A program made the position numbers and the translations under genes. The notes below the pieces were generated by a model. It had not been told where the DNA came from. It worked only from the letters and a program-made list of their open reading frames with translations, and did no database searches. Of a stretch of 64,000 bases of DNA, positions 22,371 to 34,183 are shown in pieces (within the stretch, counting starts at the first letter, position 1; every line of letters starts with the position of its first letter). This DNA is from Lunularia cruciata (Eukaryota > Streptophyta > Marchantiopsida > Lunulariales > Lunulariaceae): contig OX419755.1 in NCBI GenBank assembly GCA_948567375.1, forward strand, positions 40,367,001-40,431,000. Reading direction: 5' to 3'.

Positions 22371-22781
22371 GTAAAAGACCAAAACCAAGGAGAGAAATAT
22401 GAGAATGGAAACTCACATTGGGACACTTGAATGAAGGAAAACTCCAAATGCCTAGCATGAGCTTTGGCCTTGGTATTTATAGGTAGCATACAAGACTCTT
22501 GAAGCTTCTCAAGAAGCTTCCTTGAGCCGCTTTCTTGGAGTGCAAGCCAAGTTAACTAGGAAGCTTCTCAAGAAGCTTCCTTCTAGAAGCCGCCTACTTG
22601 GCGTGCAAGCTAAGCTAGTTAGAAGCTTCTAGAAGCTTCCTTTTAGAAGCTACCTGCTTAGGGCGCAAGTTAACTAGTTGGGAAGCTTCCCAAGAAGCTT
22701 CTAGAATATTCTAGGCTATTTTGTCTTATTCTCTACTTCGTTAGCCCGACTAACTTTGTCTCTAAACTCCATATTGTTACA
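22371..22781 (-). repeat. 5' LTR of the chromovirus
   Basis: The 411-bp segment with TGTAAAAG...TTGTTACA ends (plus strand) aligns with 17175-17573. It contains a TATAAATA box at 22481-22474 in minus sense and at least four GAAGCTTC palindromes between the box and the U3 start. Confidence 0.93.
22474..22711 (-). promoter_or_regulatory. LTR promoter with perfect heat-shock-element arrays
   Basis: Upstream (minus sense) of TATAAATA at 22481-22474 lie two four-unit arrays of alternating GAA and TTC with exact two-base spacing: 22622-22639 (GAAGCTTCTAGAAGCTTC) and 22694-22711 (GAAGCTTCTAGAATATTC). Two further GAAGCTTC pairs with four-base spacing lie at 22501-22520 and 22560-22579. Heat-shock factors bind nGAAnnTTCnnGAAn. 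The site pattern is seen; activation by heat is inferred. Confidence 0.6.
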
Positions 22782-22786
22782 GGCTA

Positions 22787-23520
22787 GGTAACAAAACATA
22801 TATGCCTAATTAACAAGTTCTTGTTTGAATAATCGCTCAAAGAATATTGCTTGGTTGATTGTCTTATAGATGGTTTGCTTTGGGTTAAACAACCTCGTAA
22901 TAGATTGAAAAAGGAATTTATGAGTAGGGTCCTTGTATGCATGAACCTTCCACCCATTACTCTTTGACCTCTTCTTTGCAAAGGAATTCTTGATGGATGT
23001 AGTAAACTTAGCTCATATTTTCTAAAATTTAGTATCCATTATCATCACTCCTAAAGGACCTGAATCTCCTTTGAGCACCATTCCAATCCTCCACTATCCA
23101 ACTTGATGGATTTCTATGAAGATTCCTTGCTCTTTCATCTCTCCTCTACATTTCTTGAATGATATGCAAATAAACCTAGTTCCTAGTTTTAGAGCAAAAA
23201 CATCAAATGCTTGCCCTTGAGTAGATCATTCCAAGCTCTCATTGCCCATATGTCAATTCATAGGGATCCAAGGATTACCTTAGGAATCTCCCCATTGTAT
23301 TCTTTGATTTAGCTATATTGCTAACAATGATCATTTGGCTAAAATAAGATTGACAACTACAAAGAGAAAGACTACTCAAATGCTCTTTGGAAAATTATTG
23401 CAAAGATACAAGCAAAAGTGAAAATAAATCAATTGGAAGTTGGTTATATAATCAAGGCTTCTTATGTAATAGTTCTCAATAGATGATCCATCACTCTATA
23501 CCCGTAAAAATCCTCCAAAG
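22787..23520. other. AT-rich flank of the chromovirus
   Basis: In minus sense this continues the sequence into which the chromovirus inserted. Short open stretches (KRSKSN, KDPTHKFLFQS, KQTIYKTINQAIFFERL) suggest a decayed coding region upstream of the ORF at 16744-17163. No known domain. Confidence 0.35.
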
Positions 23521-23527
23521 TGTGCCA

Positions 23528-24330
23528 TCAGTTTTTGAAAACAAGTTGTTTATCATTTTGACGTTGCCATTTAAATTGTTGTATGATCACTAATTTTGAA
23601 CTTTCTTTGTTTCCAAAGATTTTTTGTGCTTGTATTCTTTGTACCCATCCCTTCTTTGGGCTTGAATTCTTTGTTGGGCAGACTCCTACAAAGTTTTGTG
23701 TGTCTTCTTCCTCTTCTTGATGTTCTACTTTGGAGTCTTTTGCTTCCTCCTCCAAAGACATATCTATGACTTACTGATTCTTTCTTGGCTTCTTGGTTGG
23801 GTTTTGAGACCATGATGGAGCATATCTCCCCATCTTGACTATGGTGGTGATCCTTCTTCATCCATTTTCATGACCTACCCAATTGAGGAATACCCTACAT
23901 TTGCATCTTGATATTTCCAAATAATTGCCTTTCCTTTAGGTTGTGAGGTAAAGTACTCTACTAGGTGGTAATGACTTGGGAATTTCTCTCTCTTCCTTTG
24001 TAAGCAAGTTTAAAGCCATGTAGAAATGCATGGAAAAGGAGGCTAGGTAGGTTGCTCCACCTTCTTCTTCAAATTCCTTTAGTATGCTCCTCACTTGCTA
24101 GTACAACATATTTGCTCACTTGACTAGCTCTCCTTGATACACTTAATTGAAGATGATTGACTAACTATTGTTGATGAAGATCATTCTCTTTGATCAAAAA
24201 TATTTCATCATTTTCTCTACAATTACACTCTGAGCTAGGTTCTTTTAATTTCCCACTCCCCAACCATTGTTGGTGGATCATTTCTTGTTGAATGACTCCA
24301 AAATTTGGATCTTCATCTCCTTGCTCATAG
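23528..24330 (-). pseudogene. Second, more decayed copy of the unrecognised repeat-family ORF
   Basis: About 24090-23880 encodes EEGGATYLASFSMHFYMALNLLTKEERE and an EYF block, parallel to the ORF at 16744-17163. Further downstream are Lys/Glu/Gln-rich stretches broken by several stops and frame changes. It shows that the family exists in more than one copy and that the GGAxYLAxF...H..MxLNLL block is its conserved core. Confidence 0.45.
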
Positions 24331-24479
24331 GCCCAAAATTTGTATTAATAAGCATACTACCAAGTTGGCATGTATTCAAACCAAGGATATTTCTCTAATT
24401 ATCCTTTGTCCATGCAAAAGGATTCTATAAAAGATCAAGGATAGAAATACTTTAATATAAGGTCACATTGGAAACTGTC

Positions 24480-24890
24480 AAGTGAGTGAAACTCCAAATG
24501 TCTAACATGAGCTTGGGCTTTGGTATTTATAGTGAAGCAATACAAGGTTCTTGAGAAGTCTCAAGGTTGAAGTTTCCTTCTCAATACCATCTTCATGGAG
24601 TGCAAGCTAAGCTAGCTGAGAAGCTTCCGAGGAAGCCTTTTTTTTACAAGTTGCCTATTTGGCATACAAGCTAAGCTAGTTGTTAACTTGGTGAGCAAGT
24701 TACCCAATCCTTGGAAAGTACTAGAAGTTCTCATGAAGAATTTTCTTAGGCACTTCTAGAACATTCTACAAAGAAGCTTCCTAGATGTTTCTAGAACATT
24801 CTTAAAATTCTTAGCTACATTTGGCTTATTTTACTAACTCATTAACCTCTAATAACTTGTCAACTAACTCTAAATTATTATAAATTCTCT
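24480..24890 (-). repeat. Diverged LTR of the chromovirus family
   Basis: Blocks match the LTRs at 17.2 and 22.4 kb in the same order: AAACTCCAAATGTCTAACATGAGCTT, GGTATTTATAG (TATA in minus sense), GTGCAAGCTAAGCTAG, GAAGCTTCC, TTCTAGAACATTC, then a CTAACTCTAAATTATTATA end. It is much more diverged than the pair at 17-22 kb and has no adjacent gag. It keeps two three-unit heat-shock-like arrays at 24754-24766 and 24789-24801. Confidence 0.7.
24754..24801 (-). promoter_or_regulatory. Two heat-shock-like elements in the diverged LTR
   Basis: TTCTAGAACATTC occurs at 24754-24766 and again at 24789-24801. Each is TTC-2-GAA-2-TTC with exact spacing. Their survival in an otherwise diverged LTR is notable. 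Confidence 0.45.
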
Positions 24891-24931
24891 CTAAGATCCT
24901 ATCTCACTCTACCTTTCCTCCCTTTCATCTC

Positions 24932-25123
24932 ATGGATAATCCCAAATCAATTCTAGAGCAAGGAGAGATGCTTGCGTTGGACCAGATCACTCCTACAATA
25001 AATTGCACATTTATGGTTGGGGCATGCAAAATTAGCTCAAGGATTGTACTCATGGATTTTGGAACAAATAAACATTCTTGTAGGGTATGGAGGTTTAATT
25101 CCAATAACTACAAAGGACAATGA
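24932..25123 (+). pseudogene. Possible fragment of a gypsy protease
   Basis: The short frame contains CKISSRIVLMDFGTNKHSC. It resembles the protease active-site strand of the chromovirus at 17-22 kb (CRILVDFGSSENCIS), including the unusual DFG. Only about 20 residues align and the rest is not recognisable. It is on the opposite strand to the neighbouring LTR. Confidence 0.35.
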
Positions 25124-25619
25124 AAAAACTATGAGAAGTTGCAAAGGTCTAGGATTGCTACTTGCTCTTAAGGTTCAAGAATAAGAATTGTTTGCAAATT
25201 GTGAAATTACTCCAAATGCTCTTGATTATATAGCTAGGGTTTTCCAATCAAAAGGTGAATAGTCACTCTCTACACATCCAAGCACTTTTGGTGAATATGA
25301 AGGATCTTTGGTGTGGCAATTGTTTATCCAAGTGGCATTGCATTCAAATTGGTATGATCTTTGGATCCAAAGATGTTTTAAGGTTTGGGTCTTTAAGACC
25401 AAAGGACCTTTGTAATTGGGTTCTTTGCCTCCAACCACTCATTAGACTTTACACCTTTAACATTCTTCATGAAGATTGCCTTTGGCTTTGTACTTGTTTC
25501 CTTTGTACCCTTGCATGTACATGCACAACTCCAAAGAACTCTTCAACTAAGTTGTTCTCTTTCATGAACAATAAAATTCCTACTATATCCTTGTGGAAAA
25601 GAGAAAATTAATATTTTTT

Positions 25620-28600
25620 TGGAAAAATCTGTGCACATCAATTACACTCGTTATATAGAAAAAATGTAGTTCACTATATGACTCTATAATACTTGCATTA
25701 AATTGGCCACAAATGAATGCACTATCCTCATAATTGCAAACATAATGAATATTATCAAGAATTTAAGCCAAAAGAACTACTTTGATTGACTTAATTGATT
25801 ACTTTAGCAAGAAACTACACTTTTATGGAATTTCATGGAGTGAACATATTTATTACTAAGTTATGATTGTTCAGTCTAAACTTCCTTCCAACTCTTCTTC
25901 TTGATATTGCTTCTATGTCTGCTTCTCCCTCTCAAATGACTACTTAAATTATATTACTTCTCTTATTTTCAATTGAGTCTCATATGATTGAAAAGTAATG
26001 AGGTTCTTCAATGATTTTTGTTCATTGACTACTTAGATTATTAAACATGAATAAGATTCATCAAAGTAGTAATGTGTTACTAGATTTTTGTTATTTTTAC
26101 ATAGTCAATTCATTAAGAATTCTCATTCAATATCTTTGAGAAATTGATAATTTTTTCTCTTTATCCTCTCTCTAATTAAAAAAATACATTATATCCTTCC
26201 TATAAATGAAAGAAAAAAGGATATGTTTGATCTACAAGTTTAAAAAATATTTATTTTGATGTACAAAAAATATTTTCAAGGTCTAACAACCTATTTTTTT
26301 AAGTGCTAGAAAGATTTCTAAAATCCAGAAAAAAAAATTTATATCTAAGTGGACAAAGGTTGTTAGAATCCTTCATGTCAAAAACTTTGGCATATGGTTA
26401 TCAATATTTAGAGCATGATTTGCAGCTAATTCAGCACAGTCTTGAATTAATTGACTATTATAGTCAATAATATTAGCTTAAAAAATGAGAATGAAACAAA
26501 GGTTAGCAAATAATGAATTGTGTAGATATAGAGGAGGCAAGGAGCTAGAGAAGACTGGTTTTAGTTTTAGAAGCTTCACAAGTCTAGAAAATAACGGGTT
26601 AAGTGCTAAGAGCCTCATAGGTTTTTATATTATACAAGAAACTATGATAAAAGCTATAAATATAATCTCAAATATTTATAATATGTGATGCATGGAAGAT
26701 ATTGATACCTTAGTACAAACTACCTCTAAAGCAAGCCAAAAAGTTGTCATTATTATTTTTTATCTTGCATGACATAATCCTTGAAATTTACATTATATAT
26801 TAAGAAACTACTTCTAAAGCAAGCCAAACACTTGTCATTAAGTTCTAGTTATCTTGCATGACACAATCCTTGAAAATTGCATTGTATATTAAGTAAAGTG
26901 GCAAGTTTGAACACTCAAAGATGTGGAAATCTCTAGATATATACTTTTTTAATACCTATCTCCACACAATTGAAGGACTTCTATTCTAGATATAGCTAAT
27001 ATATGAAAAAAAAATTAAGCATATTATTTCTGGGTGGCCCATTTAAAAGACAAATACCACCATAAATTATCAACATGGTTTTCAATCAAGTAAATGATCT
27101 TTGATCTTTTAGTGGATGAAAATTCTTCAAGAAACCATTGAACATACTTCAATGGATCAAAATCTTGGATGAAATTTTTTGTTGGATCAAAACTTGAATT
27201 ACTTTATAAATACTACAAAGAGAGAAAATGAAGTTGATAAAACATTCAATATAACAAGGAAGGTCTAATAGTTGGTTTGAACCATAGTAAATTTTGAATA
27301 TAGCAAATGAAGAACACCACTCCATATTTTCTCTAAAGTCCATGAAGCATAACTATTCTTTGCTTCAACTTTTGCACTAGAAAAGTTTAGTGAAAAGTAA
27401 CCTTTGCTTCAATGAGTATATAATATTCAATATAATAAATTCAAAGCATATGAAGAGGTTAAATGCATCAAAATTTCAAAGAAAATAGTTTTAATGTCAA
27501 TAAAAAATGAACATAAAACATGATGTAATATATATACCATTTGAAATTTTTTAATTTAATGGATATTTTAACATAAAAGTATATTAACATTTTGACGAAT
27601 TAACATGCAACATATAAAAAATTATACTTGAAGCATGTGACTAGGTATATATCACGTCTCACTACTACTTGATATGTAAAAAATATTGGATATAAGTGTA
27701 CATATTAAGACAAGAAAAAATATGTGATGGTATTGAGAAATTAGCATACAATATGTATTGTTATAAATGATGTGAAGAAGTATGACAAGTTTTCTACTCA
27801 AGGTCAATATCGATATTTTAATATTTCAATAATTAAAAGGTACATATTAATAAAAATAAATATCAGAGGTAGCTAAGAAAATTACTCATAAAATGATACT
27901 AAATAGGATTAGAATGTTTCAATTCAGCGGTCTTCAGAATCAATGGCATTATCCCTTGCTAATATATATACTGAGAATCAAGTTGATATTCAAGCTTTCA
28001 TATGTTTTGTCTTGAATGAAAAGGTCTGGAATAATCTTACATCAATTAAATAAAGATGAATGATTTTAGGCAAATCAATAAATAACGTATCAAATTTTTC
28101 TTTCTAAGGTCTAAGCTGATTTCCAAGCATGACAATTATGCAACATAAGCAATTTAACTAAGTGATTAAGTCTGTAAGCTCAAGCTCTGCAGAATAGTTT
28201 ACTTTAGAGTGAAACAATATCGTGTTTGATAAAAGAGCCCAAAAAAAACCAAAATAAATGGAAAAATTAGTTCACATTTAGAATGAAATGTGGATTTGCT
28301 TTCTTTAGACTAGATATTTAATACATTTCACTCTGCAATCAACCAAAAGCAAGGAATCTTTGATATTTTACTTTAAGTGAACAATCTATTTTATTTGTAC
28401 TTTTTGTTGTCTGTCTTTCCTTCTTTTTCTCCCTTGTCTAAATAAACTATGTTACATGAATGTTTTGGGTAGCATCGTACTTATGTCGCAATCTTTACAA
28501 TCCGAGAACGGACATGAACATAGGAAATGAACAAATCTTTTCAATTGGAATCAGTTAAGGAAACTACTGTCTGAACTGATACATGATATAAGTGAACCGA

Positions 28601-28980
28601 TATATGATGTGGTATGTGCACGAACAATATTTGGAAGATCTTCTGTCGCTTCTCCCTCACTATGGCACAGAAGAAAACTAAAATCGGAATGCCTCTCTCT
28701 GATCATCACTAATTCAGAGGTCATTATTCTTTTTGATGATAGGAAACATCATAAAAACCATAATTAACTGGTGGAAACATGTATGTAGCTCAGACAAGCC
28801 ATCAACATTACTAAACGTCACTACGTCGATGTGTCTCCTGGCCATGCTACGCTAGGAAAATCTCCCAATTTTATTAAATGATGGCCCCGGATTTAGTTAT
28901 CCCCTGTTAAGCTGCTTTAAGCTTTCACTAATGCTTCGCTAAACCCTAGCGCCACGCTGTATGGTTGCCATTTGTCGTCC
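25620..28980. other. AT-rich, gene-free sequence
   Basis: No frame of useful length and no motif recognised. One tandem repeat (26720-26893) is listed separately. From about 28.6 kb the composition becomes less AT-rich, marking the approach to APE2. Confidence 0.55.
26720..26893. repeat. Tandem duplication of about 87 bp
   Basis: Copy one (about 26720-26805) and copy two (about 26808-26893) share AACTAC(C/T)TCTAAAGCAAGCCAAA, TTGTCATTA, TATCTTGCATGACA(T/C)AATCCTTGAAA and TATATTAAG in order, with about a dozen differences. Confidence 0.7.
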
Positions 28981-29598
28981 AAGAGAGTCCTCCATATAGA
29001 GAGAGAAGTGCTCAACTCTCGTGTATCTTGTTAGTTTGAATTGCACCATCCGGCACTCTAGCGAATGGGCAGGTAGAATCTGGAAGAATCGGATCTCTGA
29101 GTAGAGATTATGAGAGCTGGAATTGTGAGTGTCTTGAATGCGCGCATATATCAGCGCATAGATTATGCCGGCGAGTTAAAGATTAAGCTGACTTGGAAAA
29201 CGCTTGCAGAAAATTTGGAATGTTAAAAGTGGGAGTGATAGAGTGCAGAAATTAGACATGTGAAGCCCTGAAGATCTCTCGATGGTCTAGATTACACAGA
29301 TGTTGCGATTCACTGATCGGACAGGTAACTTTGCACTTGGGAACTTCAGTACTTGACAGTGATGCATGGCACGACTCAGGAAGAACTAGAGCGGAAGCAG
29401 CCGGAGGCGTTCTAGTCCTTTAATCTTCTTCTACGAGGAACTGCTTCTCATTGAGGACGAAAGAGAGTAGCCGAAGAAGCTTAGTAGCATTTCCTGGAAT
29501 TTTGGGGGTTAGATTTTGCTCTAAATTACGGGCTTAAGCTAGAGGATGGGAATACAAAGACTAAGAACTTTAAGAGCTACATTTCGTTAGACATCAGA
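28981..29598 (+). promoter_or_regulatory. Likely promoter and 5' UTR region of APE2
   Basis: Base composition rises here and GAGAGAGA-type and CTCTCTAGT-type tracts appear, as in plant 5' UTRs. No clear TATA box could be fixed. The transcription start is unknown, and in-frame stops lie upstream of the ATG at 29599. Confidence 0.3.
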
Positions 29599-32500
29599 AT
29601 GAGAATTGTCAGCTTTAATATCAATGGACTCAGAGCACGGTTGGCAGAAACAAAATCACTGTCATCGTTTCTTGACTCGCTCAATGCGGACATCATATGC
29701 TTGCAGGTAACTATCTCTAACCAATTTATAAACATTGACGCAAAAGCTTATGACGGTCCATCAGTTAGTTGGTGCGTTTTCCCTACTAGCTGTTGGCAAA
29801 TAGCGGTATAAACATGAACATGGTAAGCACATTCTGGATGTTTACGAGTTAAACTTATGCTATCTTCATGGAACTAAAAAGTGATTCTTATTTGTGTTGC
29901 ATGTACTTGAAACAAAAGTTGAAAAGGGCTCGGTCAGCATTTTTCTCATCTACCAGTTCATCACGCTAACCCATGACGAGAGAGTGTTACAGGAAACGAA
30001 AGTGACCAGGCAAGAGTTAACTGCTGATATTGCTGTTGCTGAAGGCTATGAGTCATTTTTCTCATGTACTCGCACTGTTGGTAAAGGCCGCACTGCCTAC
30101 TCAGGTAAGGTAATTGATTTTGTCACGTCTCGAGGACTGCTGATTAAATGCACTATGATATCAAATAGAAACGGATGTTTTGATCTCCAGTGGAAAGCTC
30201 TGGTTAATATGTTCAAGGAACTTAATTTTTTTACATTTCCTATCGAGACCTAGAATTCTTGGAGAAATCACCGGACCCTCGTTCTCTTCCGACCTCACCT
30301 TGGATTCTTCCACTACGCCGTCCTTTCTTGTTGGCTGTGGCAAGATTCCTTGGTCACTTTAAGCAGAGCTAGCCTTATCGAAAGGGACCTAGTTTGCTCA
30401 ACATTATAGAACTATGACAATAGCTCAGCACGACGGACATTGGCACTCGTATTCAGCTACTTCCACACTTTCAGGGCAAAGTTTTCTTCATACAGACTTT
30501 TAATGGCTAGTTCCACCGAGTGATTAGAAGGACTCGTATTTCGGTGAGCATGTGAGGATAGACAAAATCCTGACATGGCATGGAAATAATCTTAAGGCCA
30601 TAGCCGACTCTACTATCTTGCATACCTCTAAACAAGGTCTGAAAGCGTGTTCAGGGTAATCTGGACTTGATTGACCATAGTAAAACAGTGCTTTTAATCG
30701 TATACAACTGGTTTTGTATTCCATTACTCAATATATACATTACACTAGGTATGAATGATGGTATGAGAGTTTTACTGCGTATGCCTTGTCAAGTCTGGTC
30801 CAGTCTTAATTGGGTATTGAACCGTGTTCTAACGAACGGGTTCCGTATTCATTACGCTCAATAAATATACTTCTAATTGGAAATGTTGTGGTCAGGGGTT
30901 GCAACATTTTGCCGGGTCTGTCTCACATCATCAACAACCAGTCCAATTTTACCTCTTGCTGCTGATGAAGGCTTCACCGGTCTGCTGCACTTTTCACCGA
31001 CTCCTAATATGGGCAGTGGCAATGGTCGTGTTGGATGTTATGAAGAGGTGTACCAGACGGGACTGTCTTCGCAGGAGCTATTGCGATTAGACAGCGAAGG
31101 TCGTTGTCTAATTACTGATCACGGCTGTTTCGGTAAGGTCTACTTCCCTCATCTGCTTGAAGTGGCGGAGGTAGTCTCCAGGGCTCATAAGAAGCTCCAA
31201 AGTCTCTGTAGTGATTTGAGGTGTTCAGCTCATGCAGTTCTCCATCACAGGTTGGTTCACTGATTAAAACTGTATCCTGAAATGATTGCCCTCAGTGTTG
31301 TTCAACATCTATGCTCCACGGGTAGAAGAAGGAGATAAAGACCGACTGGATTTCAAAGTGAACTTTTTTCACACATTACAGGTACATCCCCTGTGAGCCT
31401 TGGAAAAGTATGTTGCTCGCGAATTATTTCCTGAGTCTTCAACAACTTTTCCGATTGAGGATCAAAGAGTCTATACTTTGCTAGTATGGAATTCAAAGCT
31501 AGCATTTGCTCAGAATGCCCTACCTGAAGCTGGTGAATGGCGTATTACTTATGGGTTCCATTGACTTGTACGTTGCAGCGTAGGTGGGGAGGACTTTTGA
31601 GCAAAGGCCGGAGGATAATTGCAGTTGGTGATTTTAATATATGCCCGTATCCGATCGACCACTGTGAGCCAGGATCCGATTTCGACAAGAACATGTGAGA
31701 TGGTGTTCTCGCATTGATGATCAAACTTTGGAGTATCTAGAGATTTTGAGAACCCGAGTCACTCAAAGGTCCCTGTGTATACTGCAGACTTAGGACGTGG
31801 TTGCGCAGCATATTACATAATGAAGGTGGACCTTTCCGAGATGTCTTTCGCTTTATTCATCCGGACAGGTAACCTACATAATGACTGATAAAAAGGCATT
31901 CATGGTAGCTGCTCCTGTAGTTTGCAGCTTCCCATCGACATGAGATTCCAAATTGAAGGAAAGCAGTTTGATAAAGGTTTTTTACTGTCAAATACTTATG
32001 TTTGATGTGAAACTTACTCCGTGCGTCCAAGACCCTTTTCGGATGAGTTTCAGAAGCGAAACACAGTCATGCATCTGAACCTCATAACTGACGTCGAGTG
32101 GTAGGACGCTGTTTCTAACACTGGTGTTTCATTGCAACAGGAAAGAGGCTTTTACTTGCTGGGCAAGCAACACCGGTGCAGAAGAGTTCAATTACGGCAC
32201 TCGCATAGACTTGATACTGGCTGGTGGACCTTGTGGTCATGAACTATCTGGAGATGAAGAAGTCAGTCACAGGGCTCACGGCTTTGTTGAATGTGAGGTG
32301 CAAGATGCGGACATTGTCACTGAGTTTAGACGGGCGAAGGCCGATACACTTCCACGGTAGGTGTGTTGTCTGTGAGAATTAGGTTGCTTCCTGTGTGGTT
32401 ACCTCCCGCTTACAAGTCACTCCCGTGAACTAAAAATCGTGTAACTAAATTGCCTGAGTAGTAGAACTAGATATGGATTTTCACAAAGAGGAGCTTTGGA

Positions 32501-34183
32501 CTCACATGTTGGTTGACCTATCCGTTCGCAGATGGTATGGAGGAAGAAGTTTGAAATTGGAAGGTTCTGATCATGCTCCTGTATACGTCCGCCTCCAGGA
32601 GCAGTCTCAAGTAAAGCCTCATGATGTGCCTCCTCTCGCAGCACGTTTCATGCCAGAGCTTCGAGGGCGCCAACAAAATTTAGGTGAAGCAAAGATGAAA
32701 TTATTCATGAAAAATATGCAGTGAGCTGGGTTGTGGATTCCCTGTTATAAGGAATAGAGGTTACCTGTAGTTCCACTTGCTTCTGATGTGGATGACATGA
32801 ACGATCTTCTATACAGACTTAGAATCAACGAGATTGTCTCAGTAGGTGCCGTGTATTTTCTAAGCTTGTTTTTTTTTTACCTTTCGCAGTTGCCCTATTG
32901 AAAAGACAACCTACTACATTAACTTCCTCTATTCAAGATGTCGCATCGACTGAGAACAATGTGTCACCTTTCACTCATAAAAGACACCCGTCCCTTAGTT
33001 CTTTCAGGGATCAGAGCAATGATAAGAAAAAGAAAGCAAAGGTCAGCAACTTGAGTAACAAGCAGATTGCTTCTACTCAAAGCCAGAAACAGAGCAATTT
33101 GCGAACATTTTTCGTGTCATCTACTTCGAACAAGAAAGCTTCGGTTGCTCTGCAGGTAAATGGCACACATGAGAATGTGAAGCCAACCTGCTCTCAGATT
33201 ATCCTGTATAATAACTCGGACATGAGAGGAGAGCAATCCATTGGAGATAGTGACACTTTGCCAGTCCTTTTAAGTGAGACAAAAACAGAGAACACATCTT
33301 TTGTTGATGAGGTTTCACAACAAGGAGTCTCTCCTCAAAGCGCCATATCTGTTGATTTGGATACATCAGGCACGTTGGGAACACCGGATGAACAAGACTA
33401 TTCAGCGAAAGACCAAACGGATTCTCAGCAATATTCGCAGTTGGGACAGAGTTACGCATCTAAAGCCCAACAAAAGCTCGATGCAGCGTCAGAATGGAGA
33501 AGAATTCAAACCGTCATGGCCCGAGCAGTACCTCTCTGTCACGGACATAAGGAACCTTGTGTGAAACGGGTAGTGAAGAAAGGCCCCAACACAGGACGAG
33601 GTTTTTATGTCTGTGCGCGCGCAAAGGTTTGTTTTTTATCCACCACACTATCAACCTGTTGATACTGTAAAACTGTATTCTGACCCAAACTCCCTGAGCA
33701 TCTCAGCCACAGACTTGACATATCCTTGTATAAAACCGTGTCCTAACGAACGGGTTCCACATTTATTTATTCAATATATGTTTGTCATTCCTTCTGATTC
33801 ATCCCTTGCTTGAATGCCTCATGTACAAAATTATATTTCATTTTTACCCAAAATTATCTGGTTATATATCTCTACATGGTTGTTTACAACGGGTTCTGTA
33901 TTCCATTACCCAAATATATGGAGTCCTCATCCGTGGATATGTCAATTATGGTGATGATTTTTTCATTGGCCTGCATTACTGCAGATATGGATTATCTCTG
34001 GTTCTAGTTTGCCTCCGTCTTCGCTTAATCGCTCAAAGCTAAACTTGAATCATGATGGAAAAGCAATTTCTTAAATGACCTGACCTGAGTGTGCTTTAGG
34101 GACCATCTTCAAACCCCGACGCGAGGTGTGACCACTTCTCATGGAGTTCTTCATCCAAGAATGGAAAGGCGCCTAGCAAGTGA
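29599..34183 (+). CDS. APE2: AP endonuclease 2 (DNA-(apurinic/apyrimidinic site) endonuclease), ten exons
   Basis: Exons: 29599-29706, 29993-30104, 30896-31132, 31296-31381, 31579-31694, 31794-31868, 32141-32356, 32532-32683, 32890-33626, 34100-34183. All introns are GT-AG and phases agree, giving 640 codons. The exonuclease III-type fold spans about residues 1-370, with metal and active-site residues in FNINGL (N7), LQETK (E37), Y158, GDFN (D199, N201) and GSDHAP (D330, H331). A PCNA-interacting box QSNLRTFF lies at 435-442. A GRF zinc finger (C584, H587, C609, C623, with GRGFYVC) ends the protein. The family cleaves abasic sites and removes 3' blocked ends in the nucleus. The GRF finger and PCNA box distinguish APE2 from APE1. 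No lesion seen. Confidence 0.93.

Larger units (their letters stand above)
17175..22781 (-). mobile_element. Complete, decayed Ty3/gypsy chromovirus (5.6 kb)
   Basis: The element has two LTRs (17175-17573 and 22371-22781), a tRNA-iMet-like primer site next to the upper LTR and a purine tract next to the lower LTR, so it reads on the minus strand. Order is gag, CCHC, protease, RT, RNase H, integrase, chromodomain. A 5-base flank TGCTA on the left matches GGCTA on the right at four of five bases, a probable target-site duplication with one mutation. The LTRs differ by about ten substitutions and two indels by eye, so the insertion is not recent. Gag and pol carry at least eleven in-frame stops. 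The copy cannot make a full polyprotein unaided. Confidence 0.93.
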
